The translations under genes and the position numbers were made by a program. The notes under the pieces are model-generated. The model ran no database searches. It saw only the letters and a program-made list of their open reading frames with translations, and was not told the DNA's origin. Of a stretch of 39,186 nucleotides of DNA, positions 1 to 8,611 are shown piece by piece (the stretch's first letter is position 1; each line of letters starts with the position of its first letter). This DNA is from Chryseobacterium gleum (GTDB lineage: Bacteria > Bacteroidota > Bacteroidia > Flavobacteriales_D > Sanyastnellaceae), in the NCBI GenBank assembly GCA_945874695.1, contig CAMCHP010000023.1, positions 1 to 39,186 of the forward strand, written 5' to 3'.

Positions 1-1
1 T

Positions 2-2557
2 GAGCAAGGCGATGTTGAAATCGAACAAATTGATGAAGCCCTCGCCAATGAGACGAACCAAACGAAGATCAAAAAACTTGATCGGGAGCGAGAGTCCCGT
101 TACGCCGACCGCGCTGCAGCCGAAGTTGATCGGTCGCTCGCGGCCGCGCCATATATTACTCGTACATATACCGCGCAGCAAGAATTGATTCAAACAGCAT
201 GGCAGACGTCTGAACTCACCAATGACCAAAGGGCTTTGATTGGTAGTCATTTGGCCATTGAACAACGTAAGGCAGAACAAGCCATTGAAGAAGCGGCGAC
301 CTTGCGCCGTGAAAACGAGAAGGAGCGCGACGTCATTAAAAAGGGCGCCGCAATGAATGAAGCCTTGGCTCTTGAGTTGGCAGCTTTGGCCGTGCAAAAA
401 CGTTTACTGAACCTCATTGCCGCCGATGACAGATTGAAAGCATTGAGTCTAGAACAGCTGGCTTTGGTGCTCAGCGGCGATTTACTTTTATCAGATGCTT
501 TGGAACAACAAAGCACGGCCTCAAACGATGTGGCAGCCTCAGGAGCCACCACGAACTCACAGCCAACTACCTCAACGGGCGCATCTGCACAAGAAACTGA
601 AGGTATTCAAGATGCGGTCGCAGTGGTAGCGCTTACTGATCAGAATCAAACAGGTACAAATGAACCGAATTCTTCAGGCTCAACAGAAGCGACAAGCACT
701 CAAGAAAGCGCCATTACACAGCAAGCTGCAGCGACAAGCTTAAATGACGAACGTATCGCTGAAATTCGTTCGGCCCGCAAGAATCTGCCCCAAGCTATTC
801 CTGTAGTCGCGATTGAATCGCCGGCGAGTGATGAATTGCAATCCAGTGAAGCGCTTGTGTCAGACGTGACAAGAGACCAACCGATCACACCTGACGCGAT
901 GTCTGCTTTGTACACCAGTGAAGCAGTTGTTCGTTATGAAGAACAAGCGGCTGCCATGGAGGTTCTGTTCGCTGAGCGCCGCGCATTGGCTGAAGTCAGA
1001 AATGCGGCTGCAGCAGACTATGCTAAACTGAATACGCGTATTGAAAAGCTTGAGAATGCCTTCCTTGCTTCAACGAATGTAGCCGAGCAGGAGGGACTCA
1101 AGTCAGAAATCCAGACCCTCTACCGAAATGCTGAGGTGCGCTATGAAGAGGTGCGTGAGGCAGAAGAGCGTTTGGCGGAAAAAGATGCTGAGATTCAAGT
1201 ACGTTCGGCAGAAGTTCGCGACTTGGTGAAAGCCGTGAACGCAGAAGCTGATGCGCGTTTAGCTGAGGTTGCAATCAGCCCCGGAGCTGTTGAAAACCCA
1301 CCTGCTGTTTCGGTGCAAACGCCTGCAAACACAGCACCAGAAAGCACTTCAGCCGATGCTATTCCAGGAAATACGGCTGAAATTAATTCAACAGCGGCGG
1401 TTGCGAATACATCGCGAGCATCAGCTGCTCGTCCTGACATTTCGAGTTATTTATTCGCTTTGCCTGAAGTGCTCATCGAATCGGCGTTTTCATTTACAGA
1501 GCAACCGCTTTATTCATCGGCAGAACCGATTCCGGTGGATTTACCAATGCCTTCTGGAATTGTGTACAAAGTTCAAGTTGGGGCATTCCGAAATCCGATT
1601 CCTCAAGATCACTTCAACCGTTTTGCGCCGCTGGCTGGGGAACGACTTGATAACGGCATAACACGTTATACGGCGGGTATTTTCATTGATTTTTCGACCG
1701 CTGATGGCGCCAAGCAAAGCATTCGCAACCTCGGGTACAAAGACGCCTTTGTGGTGGCCTATCGCGATGGCAAACGGATCAGCATCACGGCTGCCCAAAG
1801 TGAGCAAGGCCTGGTGGTCGCATCTTCACGAATTGATCAGAGCTCGACATCAAACAACACATCGAATGCGGCAGCGCCATCCAACCCAGCGGTAGATTCA
1901 GCTAGCGGCACAAGCTCAAACGCTCAATTGAATACTGAAAGTGTAGCTGCGGCATCGCCATCTCGCCGTGAGGCGGAAAACCCAACTACGCGCACAGCGA
2001 ACGTTGTACTGCCTGAATTTGCAGGTGATTGGCGCGATCGCAAAGGAACTTACTACACTGTGCAAGTAGGCGTGTATAGCCGTCCGGTATCGTTGGCTGA
2101 TTTATACAATGTCAGCGAAATCATGGCAGAAGTGCTTTCAAATGGTATGGTTCGGTACACCACCGGGGTTTATGATGACGTAGCTGCTGCTCAAAATCGT
2201 CGTGAACAGGCTCGCACTGCAGGGATCAGCGATGCTTTTGTTACGGCCTATGTGGATGGGAAGCGGGTAGCAGTTGCCTCACTCACGAGTGCGCCGATTG
2301 AGCCTGCTCGCACGGAAGTAAGCCAAAGCCCGACATCACCCAAGTATCAAGTGCAAATCGGTGGGTTTACAGGGCAGGTTCCGGCAGGAACAGCGCGTGC
2401 TTTGTTGATGCTCGAGTCAACATGGGGCATTTATCAGGTTAAGCGCGGACAAGAAACGGTTTATTTAACGCGAAAGTTCGCAACGCGAGAAGAGGCAGAA
2501 AGAGCAATTGCCGGCCTGCAAGAGCAGGGAGCCGAAAGGGTGATCCTTCTCGACTAA
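2..2557 (+). CDS. SPOR-repeat coiled-coil protein, 5' end outside window
   Basis: The reading frame is open from base 2 to the TAA at 2555-2557, so about 851 residues are visible and the true start lies upstream. The first half is rich in Glu, Ala, Arg and Lys, with heptad-like charged stretches typical of coiled coil, interrupted by Ser/Thr/Ala/Gln-rich linkers. The last third holds three related blocks (about 1558-1790, 2044-2275 and 2338-2557), opening with YKVQVGAF, YYTVQVGVY and YQVQIGGF. This is the signature of SPOR-type modules, which in characterised proteins bind denuded peptidoglycan glycan strands. The first two blocks also share a DAFV-AY-DGKR ending. I infer an envelope protein that contacts peptidoglycan. 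Many Bacteroidota relatives have periplasmic N-terminal repeats that cannot be seen here. The family assignment is by motif only. Confidence 0.8.
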   Translation, partial: EQGDVEIEQIDEALANETNQTKIKKLDRERESRYADRAAAEVDRSLAAAPYITRTYTAQQELIQTAWQTSELTNDQRALIGSHLAIEQRKAEQAIEEAATLRRENEKERDVIKKGAAMNEALALELAALAVQKRLLNLIAADDRLKALSLEQLALVLSGDLLLSDALEQQSTASNDVAASGATTNSQPTTSTGASAQETEGIQDAVAVVALTDQNQTGTNEPNSSGSTEATSTQESAITQQAAATSLNDERIAEIRSARKNLPQAIPVVAIESPASDELQSSEALVSDVTRDQPITPDAMSALYTSEAVVRYEEQAAAMEVLFAERRALAEVRNAAAADYAKLNTRIEKLENAFLASTNVAEQEGLKSEIQTLYRNAEVRYEEVREAEERLAEKDAEIQVRSAEVRDLVKAVNAEADARLAEVAISPGAVENPPAVSVQTPANTAPESTSADAIPGNTAEINSTAAVANTSRASAARPDISSYLFALPEVLIESAFSFTEQPLYSSAEPIPVDLPMPSGIVYKVQVGAFRNPIPQDHFNRFAPLAGERLDNGITRYTAGIFIDFSTADGAKQSIRNLGYKDAFVVAYRDGKRISITAAQSEQGLVVASSRIDQSSTSNNTSNAAAPSNPAVDSASGTSSNAQLNTESVAAASPSRREAENPTTRTANVVLPEFAGDWRDRKGTYYTVQVGVYSRPVSLADLYNVSEIMAEVLSNGMVRYTTGVYDDVAAAQNRREQARTAGISDAFVTAYVDGKRVAVASLTSAPIEPARTEVSQSPTSPKYQVQIGGFTGQVPAGTARALLMLESTWGIYQVKRGQETVYLTRKFATREEAERAIAGLQEQGAERVILLD

Positions 2558-2636
2558 AAGTTTAGAAGCGATGTATGGTCTCATTCTGAATCCAAGTTCT
2601 GAAAAATCTGAACTTAGAGTTCTGGTAACCATTGCT

Positions 2637-2644
2637 TAACTTCG
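2637..2644 (+). promoter_or_regulatory. Possible -7 box for the lamin-tail gene
   Basis: TAACTTCG differs by one base from the Bacteroidota -7 consensus TAnnTTTG and lies 20 bases before ATG 2665. No TTG sits at the expected -33 distance, so support is weak. Confidence 0.3.
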
Positions 2645-2664
2645 CACTAGGTAAATTATATCCT

Positions 2665-4308
2665 ATGAAGCTTTTTTATTCGCTCATTCTGGGTGTATTT
2701 AGCTTGGGTGTTCAAGCTCAAGAATTATATATCAACGAAATTATGGCTCGGAACGGCAGTATTTACGCTGACGAATTCTTAGAGTTTGACGACTTTGTAG
2801 AAATTTATAACCCGGGAGCTGAAATTGATCTTGCGGGATACTATCTCACCGACAATGTAAGCAACCTCATGAAGTGGTTGATTCCGGATACCGATCCTTC
2901 AGTAACTACAGTTCCTTCAGGAGGTTATTTGCTTTTTTGGTGCGATAACATGATTGACCAGGGAGCCAACCACGCGGGGTTCAGTTTAACGTCCGATGGA
3001 GAAGATATCTTTTTAGTCGCACCAGACGGGGTAACGATTATTGACGGAATAACCTTTGGGCCTCAGCAGCGCGACATTAGTTTCGGACGAGCATGTGACG
3101 GTTGTGATGAATGGGTGTACTTTAATGTACCAACGCCATTGGCAACCAACATGCAAACCCAATTGCCGAATCAATTGCTCTTCATCAACGAGGTGATGAT
3201 CAACAATAACCATCCGTTCTGGCTTGATGAGTTTGGAGAGAATGACCGTTGGTTTGAAATTTACAACCCGAATGCAACCCAAGTTAATTTGGCAGGATAC
3301 TTCGTCTCTGTTTCGGCAGGAAATCCACTGCAATATCAGTTTCCTTCAAACGACCCTGTAAATACAACCATTCCTGCAGGAGGTTTTCGCATTTTTTGGG
3401 GCGACAATTCACCCGAGCAAGGGCCGCAACACATGAATTTTAACCTCCCTTTACAAGGAGGTACAATTACCCTACGCGGACCTGATGAGGCAGTGGTTAA
3501 TGCATACACGTACACCTCGATGACGGCTGGGGTTTCTTACGGACGTTCGACCGATGGCGGCGCGTCAAGTATCATATTTGACGACCCAACCCCACGCGCG
3601 TCAAATACACTGGTCGTAATTCACCCGCCACAACTTTATATCAATGAGTTGCTCACGATTAATTTAACGGGAATAACAGATTTCAACGGCGACCTCGATG
3701 ATTGGTTTGAAATTTACAATCCGAACGATTTTGATGTGGATGTCGCAGGGTACTACATTAGTGACAATCCGGGTAATCCTGACAAATGGCGTGTTCCTGA
3801 AACATCCGGGAATTTAACGGTAATTCCCGCCAATGGATTTAAACTATTCTGGGCGGATGGCGTACCTGAAACAGCTCACAATCATGCTTCCTTTAAATTG
3901 AGTAGCGTCGGTGAATGGTTGGTACTGCGCGGCCCAGATGCATTTACAATTATTGACCAGATTTCATGGACACAGCAATATGCGGACACATCGTTCGGAA
4001 GATTTGTCGATGGTGAACCTGAGTGGGTGCTCTTTGTAGAGACTACTCCTGAGGCCTCGAACAATGGTGCAACGATCAATGTTCTTGAAGCAGAGACACC
4101 AGTTTTACACGTATACCCGAATCCGGTTGTTGCTGGTTCCCCAGTGCGTTTCGATAAAACCGTGCAGTGTGATGTGTTTTCTGCCTCCGGCAGGATGGTT
4201 AAGTCGATCAATAATCAAGACTACCTCAGCACCGAAGGCATGGCTGCAGGCATGTACATCCTTATTGTGGATGGATATTATCGCATTAAATTGATGGTGC
4301 AGCACTAG
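2665..4308 (+). CDS. Triple lamin-tail domain protein with T9SS sorting domain
   Basis: This is a 547-residue secreted protein. A signal peptide begins at ATG 2665 (MKLFYSLILGVFSLGVQAQ). An upstream in-frame TTG at 2632 would put 11 extra residues before it and is not favoured. Three repeats of roughly 150 residues follow, each opening with LYINEI, LFINEV or LYINEL and then (D/W)FEIYNP or FVEIYNP, LAGYY and SFGR/SYGR. This is the lamin-tail domain (LTD) pattern, an Ig-like fold common in exported bacterial proteins, often beside nucleases or adhesins. No catalytic domain is visible. The last 75 or so residues (VYPNPV, then SASGRMV, then GMYILIV) form a type A T9SS C-terminal sorting domain, so the protein should cross the outer membrane and be anchored to or released from the surface. 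Role unknown; adhesion is an inference. Confidence 0.88.
   Translation: MKLFYSLILGVFSLGVQAQELYINEIMARNGSIYADEFLEFDDFVEIYNPGAEIDLAGYYLTDNVSNLMKWLIPDTDPSVTTVPSGGYLLFWCDNMIDQGANHAGFSLTSDGEDIFLVAPDGVTIIDGITFGPQQRDISFGRACDGCDEWVYFNVPTPLATNMQTQLPNQLLFINEVMINNNHPFWLDEFGENDRWFEIYNPNATQVNLAGYFVSVSAGNPLQYQFPSNDPVNTTIPAGGFRIFWGDNSPEQGPQHMNFNLPLQGGTITLRGPDEAVVNAYTYTSMTAGVSYGRSTDGGASSIIFDDPTPRASNTLVVIHPPQLYINELLTINLTGITDFNGDLDDWFEIYNPNDFDVDVAGYYISDNPGNPDKWRVPETSGNLTVIPANGFKLFWADGVPETAHNHASFKLSSVGEWLVLRGPDAFTIIDQISWTQQYADTSFGRFVDGEPEWVLFVETTPEASNNGATINVLEAETPVLHVYPNPVVAGSPVRFDKTVQCDVFSASGRMVKSINNQDYLSTEGMAAGMYILIVDGYYRIKLMVQH
4181..4198 (+). repeat. Short palindromic repeat, copy A
   Basis: CTGCCTCCGGCAGGATGG is a small palindrome (CTGCC/GGCAG) followed by GATGG. 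It matches copies near 24081 and 30045. Here it encodes part of SASGRMV in the T9SS sorting domain, a sequence that family normally carries, so this copy may be a coincidence of codon choice. Confidence 0.4.
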
Positions 4309-4347
4309 CTTTTTTGCTCTACTGTATCTGACTCAGGATTAATTTAC

Positions 4348-4355
4348 TACCTTTG
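4348..4355 (+). promoter_or_regulatory. -7 promoter box for rpsA
   Basis: TACCTTTG is an exact match to the Bacteroidota -7 consensus TAnnTTTG. It lies 89 bases before the rpsA ATG, implying a leader of about 80-85 nucleotides. I do not see a convincing TTG at -33. Confidence 0.6.
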
Positions 4356-4400
4356 CCGCCCAATTCGTACCGTGTCCGGTTAGCGGTGAATGTATAACCC

Positions 4401-4429
4401 TCTTGTTTATTACCGGCTGAGAAACAAGA
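4401..4429 (+). promoter_or_regulatory. Hairpin in the rpsA leader
   Basis: TCTTGTTT (4401-4408) pairs perfectly with AAACAAGA (4422-4429) around a 13-base loop. It ends 15 bases before the rpsA start codon, so folding would bring the stem close to the ribosome entry region. S1 synthesis is autoregulated translationally in E. coli; whether this hairpin does the same here is inference. Confidence 0.45.
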
Positions 4430-4444
4430 TACAAGTAAAGCCTT

Positions 4445-6562
4445 ATGGCAGAAGAAATAAACACTTCAGCTGAAAATGCTGAAGAAAATGTAAACCCGGA
4501 GTTGGAAGTTTCGCAAGAAGCTACCCCTGCGGAAGAGTCTAATGTAGTTGAGTCTACCGAAGATGTTGTTGAAGCTTTTGGTTCATCGATTGAAGATGAA
4601 GTAGAAGAAGAAGATGACGACCAAGCCGATTTTTCGGCTCCGGTGAAGGCAGACTGGAACGAAACCTTGGGTGTGAGCAACGTAGCTCCTGAAGCTTTTG
4701 ACTGGGATAAATTCCAGGGGGGAGAAGAAGGTTACGATAAAGCAGAGCGCTCACGTCTTGAAACCATGTATGGTGATACCCTTTCTTTGATCAAAGAGAA
4801 AGAGGTGATGAAAGGCACTGTGATTTCAGTAGGTAAGAAAGAGGTTGTTGTTAACATCGGCTACAAGTCAGAAGGTGTTATTCCAACTTCAGAGTTCCGT
4901 TACAACCAGAATTTGAAGCCTGGAGATGTTGTTCCTGTGTTCATTGAGCGTCAGGAAGACATGAATGGTCAGTTGATTGTATCACACCGTACCGCCCGCG
5001 TTCACAGCGCATGGGATGATGTGAACGATGCAATGGAGAAAAACTTGATTATCACCGGTGAGGTTAAGTGCCGTACCAAAGGTGGTTTGATCGTTGATGT
5101 ATTCGGTATCGAAGCATTCTTGCCAGGCTCTCAAATTGATGTTAAGCCAATTCGTGATTACGATCAGTTCGTAGGTAAGCAGATGGAGTTCAAGGTTGTT
5201 AAAATCAACCAAGAATTCAAAAACGTCGTTGTTTCGCACAAAGCGTTGATTGAAGCTGAACTTGAAGAACAGAAGAAGCAAATTATAGGTGGTCTTGAAA
5301 AAGGTCAGGTACTTGAAGGTATCGTGAAAAACATTACTTCATACGGAGTATTTGTTGACCTCGGCGGTGTCGATGGTTTGATTCACATTACAGACCTTTC
5401 TTGGGGCCGTATCAATCACCCTGAAGAAGTGGTTACCCTCGATGAGAAAATCAACGTGGTTATCCTCGACTTTGATGACAATAAGAAACGTATTGCGCTC
5501 GGCTTGAAACAGCTTACTGCACATCCTTGGGATGCACTTGACGAAAACGTTACCGTTGGCGACAAAGTGAAAGGTAAAGTTGTAGTTCTTGCTGACTACG
5601 GTGCGTTTGTTGAAATCGCAGCAGGTGTTGAAGGTTTGATCCACGTTTCAGAAATGTCGTGGTCACAGCACTTGCGAAGTGCGCAAGACTTCTTGAGCGT
5701 TGGAGCCGAAGTAGAAGCAGTAGTGCTTACACTTGACCGTGATGACCGCAAGATGTCTTTGGGTATGAAGCAATTGATGCCAGATCCATGGGAAAACATC
5801 GAAGGCAAATATCCAGTTGAATCACGTCACAAAGCTACAGTACGTAACTTCACCAACTTCGGCGTATTCGTAGAGTTGGAAGAAGGAATCGATGGATTGA
5901 TTCACATTTCTGACCTCAGCTGGTCGAAGAAAGTGAAGCACCCATCTGAATTCTGTGCGATCGGTGATGTGCTCGAAGTAATTGTACTTGAACTCGATAA
6001 AGAAAACCGTCGTTTGAGCCTCGGTCACAAACAACTCGAAGAAAACCCATGGGATGTCTTCGGAGATGTATTCGATGTAGGATCAGTCCACCAAGGTACC
6101 GTCATTCGCAAAGAAGGTAGCCAAGCAGTAGTCGCTCTCCCTTACGGAGTTGAGGGATACTGTGCAGCGAAACAACTTCGCAAAGAAGACGGCAGCAACC
6201 TTGAGTTGGAAGATACGGCAGACTTTGTTGTGCTCGAGTTCAACAAAAACGCAAAGCGAATTACAGTTTCTCACACCCGTGCCTTCGAAGATGCGCCAGA
6301 GCGTAAAGAAAAGAAAGCACCTGCAAAAGGCGAACGTCAAGGTGGCAACAGCGGCGGCGGCAATATGTCAAAAGCGGTGAGCGAAGTGAATCAAAAAGCT
6401 GAGCGTACTACCCTCGGTGATCTTGGGGTTCTTTCTCAATTGAAAGAGCAAATGGAAGGTGAGGCAGAAGAAACTGCCAAGCCTGCAAAAGCCGAGAAAG
6501 CACCGAAAGCCGATGCAGCTCCTGAAGCTGACGAAGCATCTGAAGAAAAAGGCGAGGCGTAA
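4445..6562 (+). CDS. rpsA: 30S ribosomal protein S1
   Basis: The 705-residue product is larger than E. coli S1 (557). After an acidic, disordered N-terminal extension of about 110 residues come six S1 (OB-fold) RNA-binding repeats, at roughly residues 125-190, 203-268, 288-355, 373-441, 459-527 and 545-612. Repeats 3 to 5 show the canonical pattern (YGVFVDLGGVDGLIHITDLSW, with close variants in 4 and 5). An Ala/Lys/Glu-rich tail closes the protein. S1 delivers mRNA to the 30S subunit, which matters in Bacteroidota because many of their genes lack Shine-Dalgarno sequences. The gene is monocistronic by layout, with its own promoter box, a structured leader and an intrinsic terminator. The start ATG 4445 begins MAEEINTSAEN, typical of the phylum. 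Confidence 0.96.
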   Translation: MAEEINTSAENAEENVNPELEVSQEATPAEESNVVESTEDVVEAFGSSIEDEVEEEDDDQADFSAPVKADWNETLGVSNVAPEAFDWDKFQGGEEGYDKAERSRLETMYGDTLSLIKEKEVMKGTVISVGKKEVVVNIGYKSEGVIPTSEFRYNQNLKPGDVVPVFIERQEDMNGQLIVSHRTARVHSAWDDVNDAMEKNLIITGEVKCRTKGGLIVDVFGIEAFLPGSQIDVKPIRDYDQFVGKQMEFKVVKINQEFKNVVVSHKALIEAELEEQKKQIIGGLEKGQVLEGIVKNITSYGVFVDLGGVDGLIHITDLSWGRINHPEEVVTLDEKINVVILDFDDNKKRIALGLKQLTAHPWDALDENVTVGDKVKGKVVVLADYGAFVEIAAGVEGLIHVSEMSWSQHLRSAQDFLSVGAEVEAVVLTLDRDDRKMSLGMKQLMPDPWENIEGKYPVESRHKATVRNFTNFGVFVELEEGIDGLIHISDLSWSKKVKHPSEFCAIGDVLEVIVLELDKENRRLSLGHKQLEENPWDVFGDVFDVGSVHQGTVIRKEGSQAVVALPYGVEGYCAAKQLRKEDGSNLELEDTADFVVLEFNKNAKRITVSHTRAFEDAPERKEKKAPAKGERQGGNSGGGNMSKAVSEVNQKAERTTLGDLGVLSQLKEQMEGEAEETAKPAKAEKAPKADAAPEADEASEEKGEA

Positions 6563-6582
6563 TTGCTTCCTTTTAAAATACC

Positions 6583-6618
6583 AAAAACCCTGCGCTTGTC
6601 GTGGGGTTTTTGCTTTTT
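6583..6618 (+). terminator. Intrinsic terminator after rpsA
   Basis: AAAAACCC (6583-6590) pairs with GGGTTTTT (6604-6611), followed by more T residues. It lies 20 bases after the rpsA stop and isolates rpsA from pyrR. Confidence 0.75.
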
Positions 6619-6629
6619 AGCTTTTTTGT

Positions 6630-6657
6630 TTGAAAGGCAAAATATAAAGTATCTTTA
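6630..6657 (+). promoter_or_regulatory. Promoter of pyrR-pyrB
   Basis: TTG at 6630-6632 and TATCTTTA at 6650-6657 are separated by 17 bases, fitting the Bacteroidota -33/-7 arrangement with one mismatch in the -7 box. The box ends only 6 bases before the pyrR ATG (6664), so the transcript should have almost no leader. Confidence 0.55.
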
Positions 6658-6663
6658 CTGCCG

Positions 6664-7209
6664 ATGAAGCCCATTGTCCTCATTGACCCCGTACAGTTTA
6701 ATCTGATCGTCGATCGATTGGCGCACCAATTGATCGAAAACCACCGCGACTTCAGCGAAACGGTCATTCTTGGTCTTCAACCCCGTGGGGTTTTCTTAGC
6801 CCGCCGAATTCACGATAAAATCAAGACCATTCTCCCTGATGTACAAATCGAAATTGGCGATCTGGATGTAACATTCTTTCGAGATGATTTCAGACGACGT
6901 GATAAACCGCTTGCACCCAGTAATACTGAAATTGATTTCCTCATCGAAGGCAAAAAGGTTATTTTGGTCGATGATGTATTGTATACCGGAAGAACCATCC
7001 GCGCGGGACTCGATGCCATGCTTTCGTTTGGACGGCCTGACGCGGTAGAATTACTTGTGCTGATTGATCGACGCTTTAGTCGAGAACTCCCCATCGAAGC
7101 ATCATACGTAGGCAAGGCCGTTGATTCAATTGATAGCCAGCGCGTCACGGTTTCTTGGAAGGAAATCGGTGGCAAAGACCTTGTAGAACTTCAGACGAAC
7201 AAAAGTTAA
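6664..7209 (+). CDS. pyrR: PyrR, uracil phosphoribosyltransferase / pyr regulator
   Basis: This 181-residue type I phosphoribosyltransferase has the usual length for PyrR. The PRPP-binding loop VILVDDVLYTGRT lies at residues 99-111. LGLQPRGVFLARRI (about 37-49) and GDLDVTFFRDDF (about 66-76) match the PyrR subgroup rather than Upp. In Bacillus, PyrR binds UMP and the pyr mRNA leader and also makes UMP from uracil and PRPP. The stop TAA overlaps the pyrB ATG by one base (TAATG), indicating translational coupling and a shared role in pyrimidine supply. Because the likely promoter abuts the start codon, leader-RNA attenuation upstream of this operon looks unlikely here. The protein may act mainly as an enzyme or on another transcript. 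Confidence 0.93.
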   Translation: MKPIVLIDPVQFNLIVDRLAHQLIENHRDFSETVILGLQPRGVFLARRIHDKIKTILPDVQIEIGDLDVTFFRDDFRRRDKPLAPSNTEIDFLIEGKKVILVDDVLYTGRTIRAGLDAMLSFGRPDAVELLVLIDRRFSRELPIEASYVGKAVDSIDSQRVTVSWKEIGGKDLVELQTNKS

Positions 7210-8156
7210 TGGCAGCACTCAGCGTTAAACATCTTTTAGGGATTAAAGACCTAACAGCCGATGATATTCGACTGATCTTCAAAACAGCAGATGAGTTCAA
7301 AGAAGTCATCAATCGTCCCATAAAAAAAGTACCGTCGCTGCGCGACACTACCGTTGCCAATCTCTTCTTCGAGAATTCAACCCGAACCCGGCTTTCTTTC
7401 GAATTGGCTGAGAAAAGGCTCTCAGCAGATGTGGTGAACTTTTCCGCTTCGTCTTCGTCGGTAAGCAAAGGGGAGACCTTGGTTGACACGGTCAACAACA
7501 TCCTCGCGATGAAAGTAGATATGGTGGTTATGCGCCATCCTGACCCTGGAGCAGCCCAGTTTTTGGCTCAACGTGTAAATACAACCATTATCAATGCAGG
7601 CGATGGCACCCATGAACACCCTACACAAGCCTTGCTTGATGCATACTCTATGCGCGAACGCCTGGGTGATCGTTTCAACCAATTGAAGGTTGCCATTGTC
7701 GGCGATATTTTGCATTCACGGGTGGCTATTTCGAACATCCACTGCCTCAAAAAACTAGGTGCCGAAGTAATGGTTTGTGGTCCGGCGACACTCATCCCGA
7801 AACACATTCGTGAACTGGGTGTTGAGGTTACACATTCACTGGAAGAAGCAATCGCATGGTGCGATGTTGTGAACATGTTGCGCATCCAACTCGAACGCCA
7901 AGGCGATGCGAAAGATGTGCGCTATTTTCCTTCCATTCGGGAGTATGCCATGCAGTACGGATTAACCCTAGACAAACTCATCGCATTGTCAAAAGACGTT
8001 GTAGTGATGCACCCCGGGCCCATTAATCGCGGTGTAGAAATCACGAGTGAAGTTGCTGATAGTCAAAACGCTATCATCCTTGATCAGGTCGAGAATGGAG
8101 TGGCAATTCGAATGGCCGTCTTATACTTACTCGCTGCTAAAATTGGCAGAAAATAA
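7209..8156 (+). CDS. pyrB: Aspartate carbamoyltransferase, catalytic subunit
   Basis: The 315-residue product catalyses carbamoyl phosphate plus L-aspartate to N-carbamoylaspartate, the committed step of de novo pyrimidine synthesis. The carbamoyl-phosphate motif STRTR is at residues 57-61 (FFENSTRTRLSFE), followed by HPTQALLDAYSM in the middle and HPGPINRG near the C-terminus, the standard aspartate-binding region. The start at 7209 is chosen because it gives the usual N-terminus (MAALSVKHLLGI) and overlaps the pyrR stop as TAATG. A longer frame from 7155 would run deep into pyrR. No regulatory chain (pyrI) is adjacent, as in other class B or C enzymes. Confidence 0.97.
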   Translation: MAALSVKHLLGIKDLTADDIRLIFKTADEFKEVINRPIKKVPSLRDTTVANLFFENSTRTRLSFELAEKRLSADVVNFSASSSSVSKGETLVDTVNNILAMKVDMVVMRHPDPGAAQFLAQRVNTTIINAGDGTHEHPTQALLDAYSMRERLGDRFNQLKVAIVGDILHSRVAISNIHCLKKLGAEVMVCGPATLIPKHIRELGVEVTHSLEEAIAWCDVVNMLRIQLERQGDAKDVRYFPSIREYAMQYGLTLDKLIALSKDVVVMHPGPINRGVEITSEVADSQNAIILDQVENGVAIRMAVLYLLAAKIGRK

Positions 8157-8158
8157 GC

Positions 8159-8191
8159 TTGGTTTCTGAAAATGAAAAAATCTTATCTTTA
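8159..8191 (+). promoter_or_regulatory. Promoter of the STAS gene
   Basis: TTG at 8159-8161 and TATCTTTA at 8184-8191 are 22 bases apart, with one mismatch in the -7 box. The start codon follows 22 bases later. Confidence 0.45.
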
Positions 8192-8213
8192 GCACTTCAA
8201 CATCCACCTTTGT

Positions 8214-8582
8214 ATGAAATTTGAAATTGAAGAACGTGATAAAGTAACCATCGTAAAAACGAAGGTTGATAAACTCGATGCATTGCAAGCTCCTGAACTC
8301 AAATCAGAACTCGTGATGGTCAATAAGAGCGGTGTGAAGAATATCATCCTTGATATGTCTGAAACACGCTATTGTGATTCATCTGGCTTGAGCGCTGTAT
8401 TGGTTGCTAATCGCTTGTGTCGCGATAACCAAGGTACTTTTGTACTCTGTGGTTTGCAAGGCACGGTGGAGAAGCTCATTACGATTTCACAGCTTGATTC
8501 GGTGTTAAAAATTACACCAACGGTAAATGAGGCCGTTGATTTGGTTTACATGGAAGAGGTAGAACGCGACCTCGAAAATTAA
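8214..8582 (+). CDS. STAS-domain protein (anti-sigma-factor antagonist type)
   Basis: This 122-residue protein is a single STAS domain of SpoIIAA/RsbV type. It has a beta-rich start (IEERDKVTIVKT), the central VKNIILDMSETRYCDSSGLSAVL and a C-terminal acidic helix. DSSG at about residues 55-58 contains the serine pair in which SpoIIAA-like proteins are phosphorylated by an anti-sigma kinase. No such kinase or phosphatase is adjacent, so its partner must be elsewhere. It sits alone between pyrB and a T9SS gene with its own probable promoter. Bacteroidota STAS proteins are often unlinked to sigma-B-type modules, so a role in stress signalling is inference. Confidence 0.88.
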   Translation: MKFEIEERDKVTIVKTKVDKLDALQAPELKSELVMVNKSGVKNIILDMSETRYCDSSGLSAVLVANRLCRDNQGTFVLCGLQGTVEKLITISQLDSVLKITPTVNEAVDLVYMEEVERDLEN

Positions 8583-8611
8583 TTTGCTGACTTATCCTTA
8601 CAATCTGTTTT

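Noticed and set aside
247-552. Antisense frame of about 100 codons in the SPOR protein gene
   Set aside because: A shadow of the long coding frame on the plus strand, rich in Ser/Ala/Arg from reversed codons; similar shadows throughout the window were left out.
2594-2615. AAGTTC/GAACTT hairpin after the SPOR protein gene
   Set aside because: Only six pairs with no T run after it; not enough to call a terminator.
7155-7208. Longer pyrB start inside pyrR
   Set aside because: The ATG at 7209 gives the standard N-terminus and overlaps the pyrR stop as TAATG.
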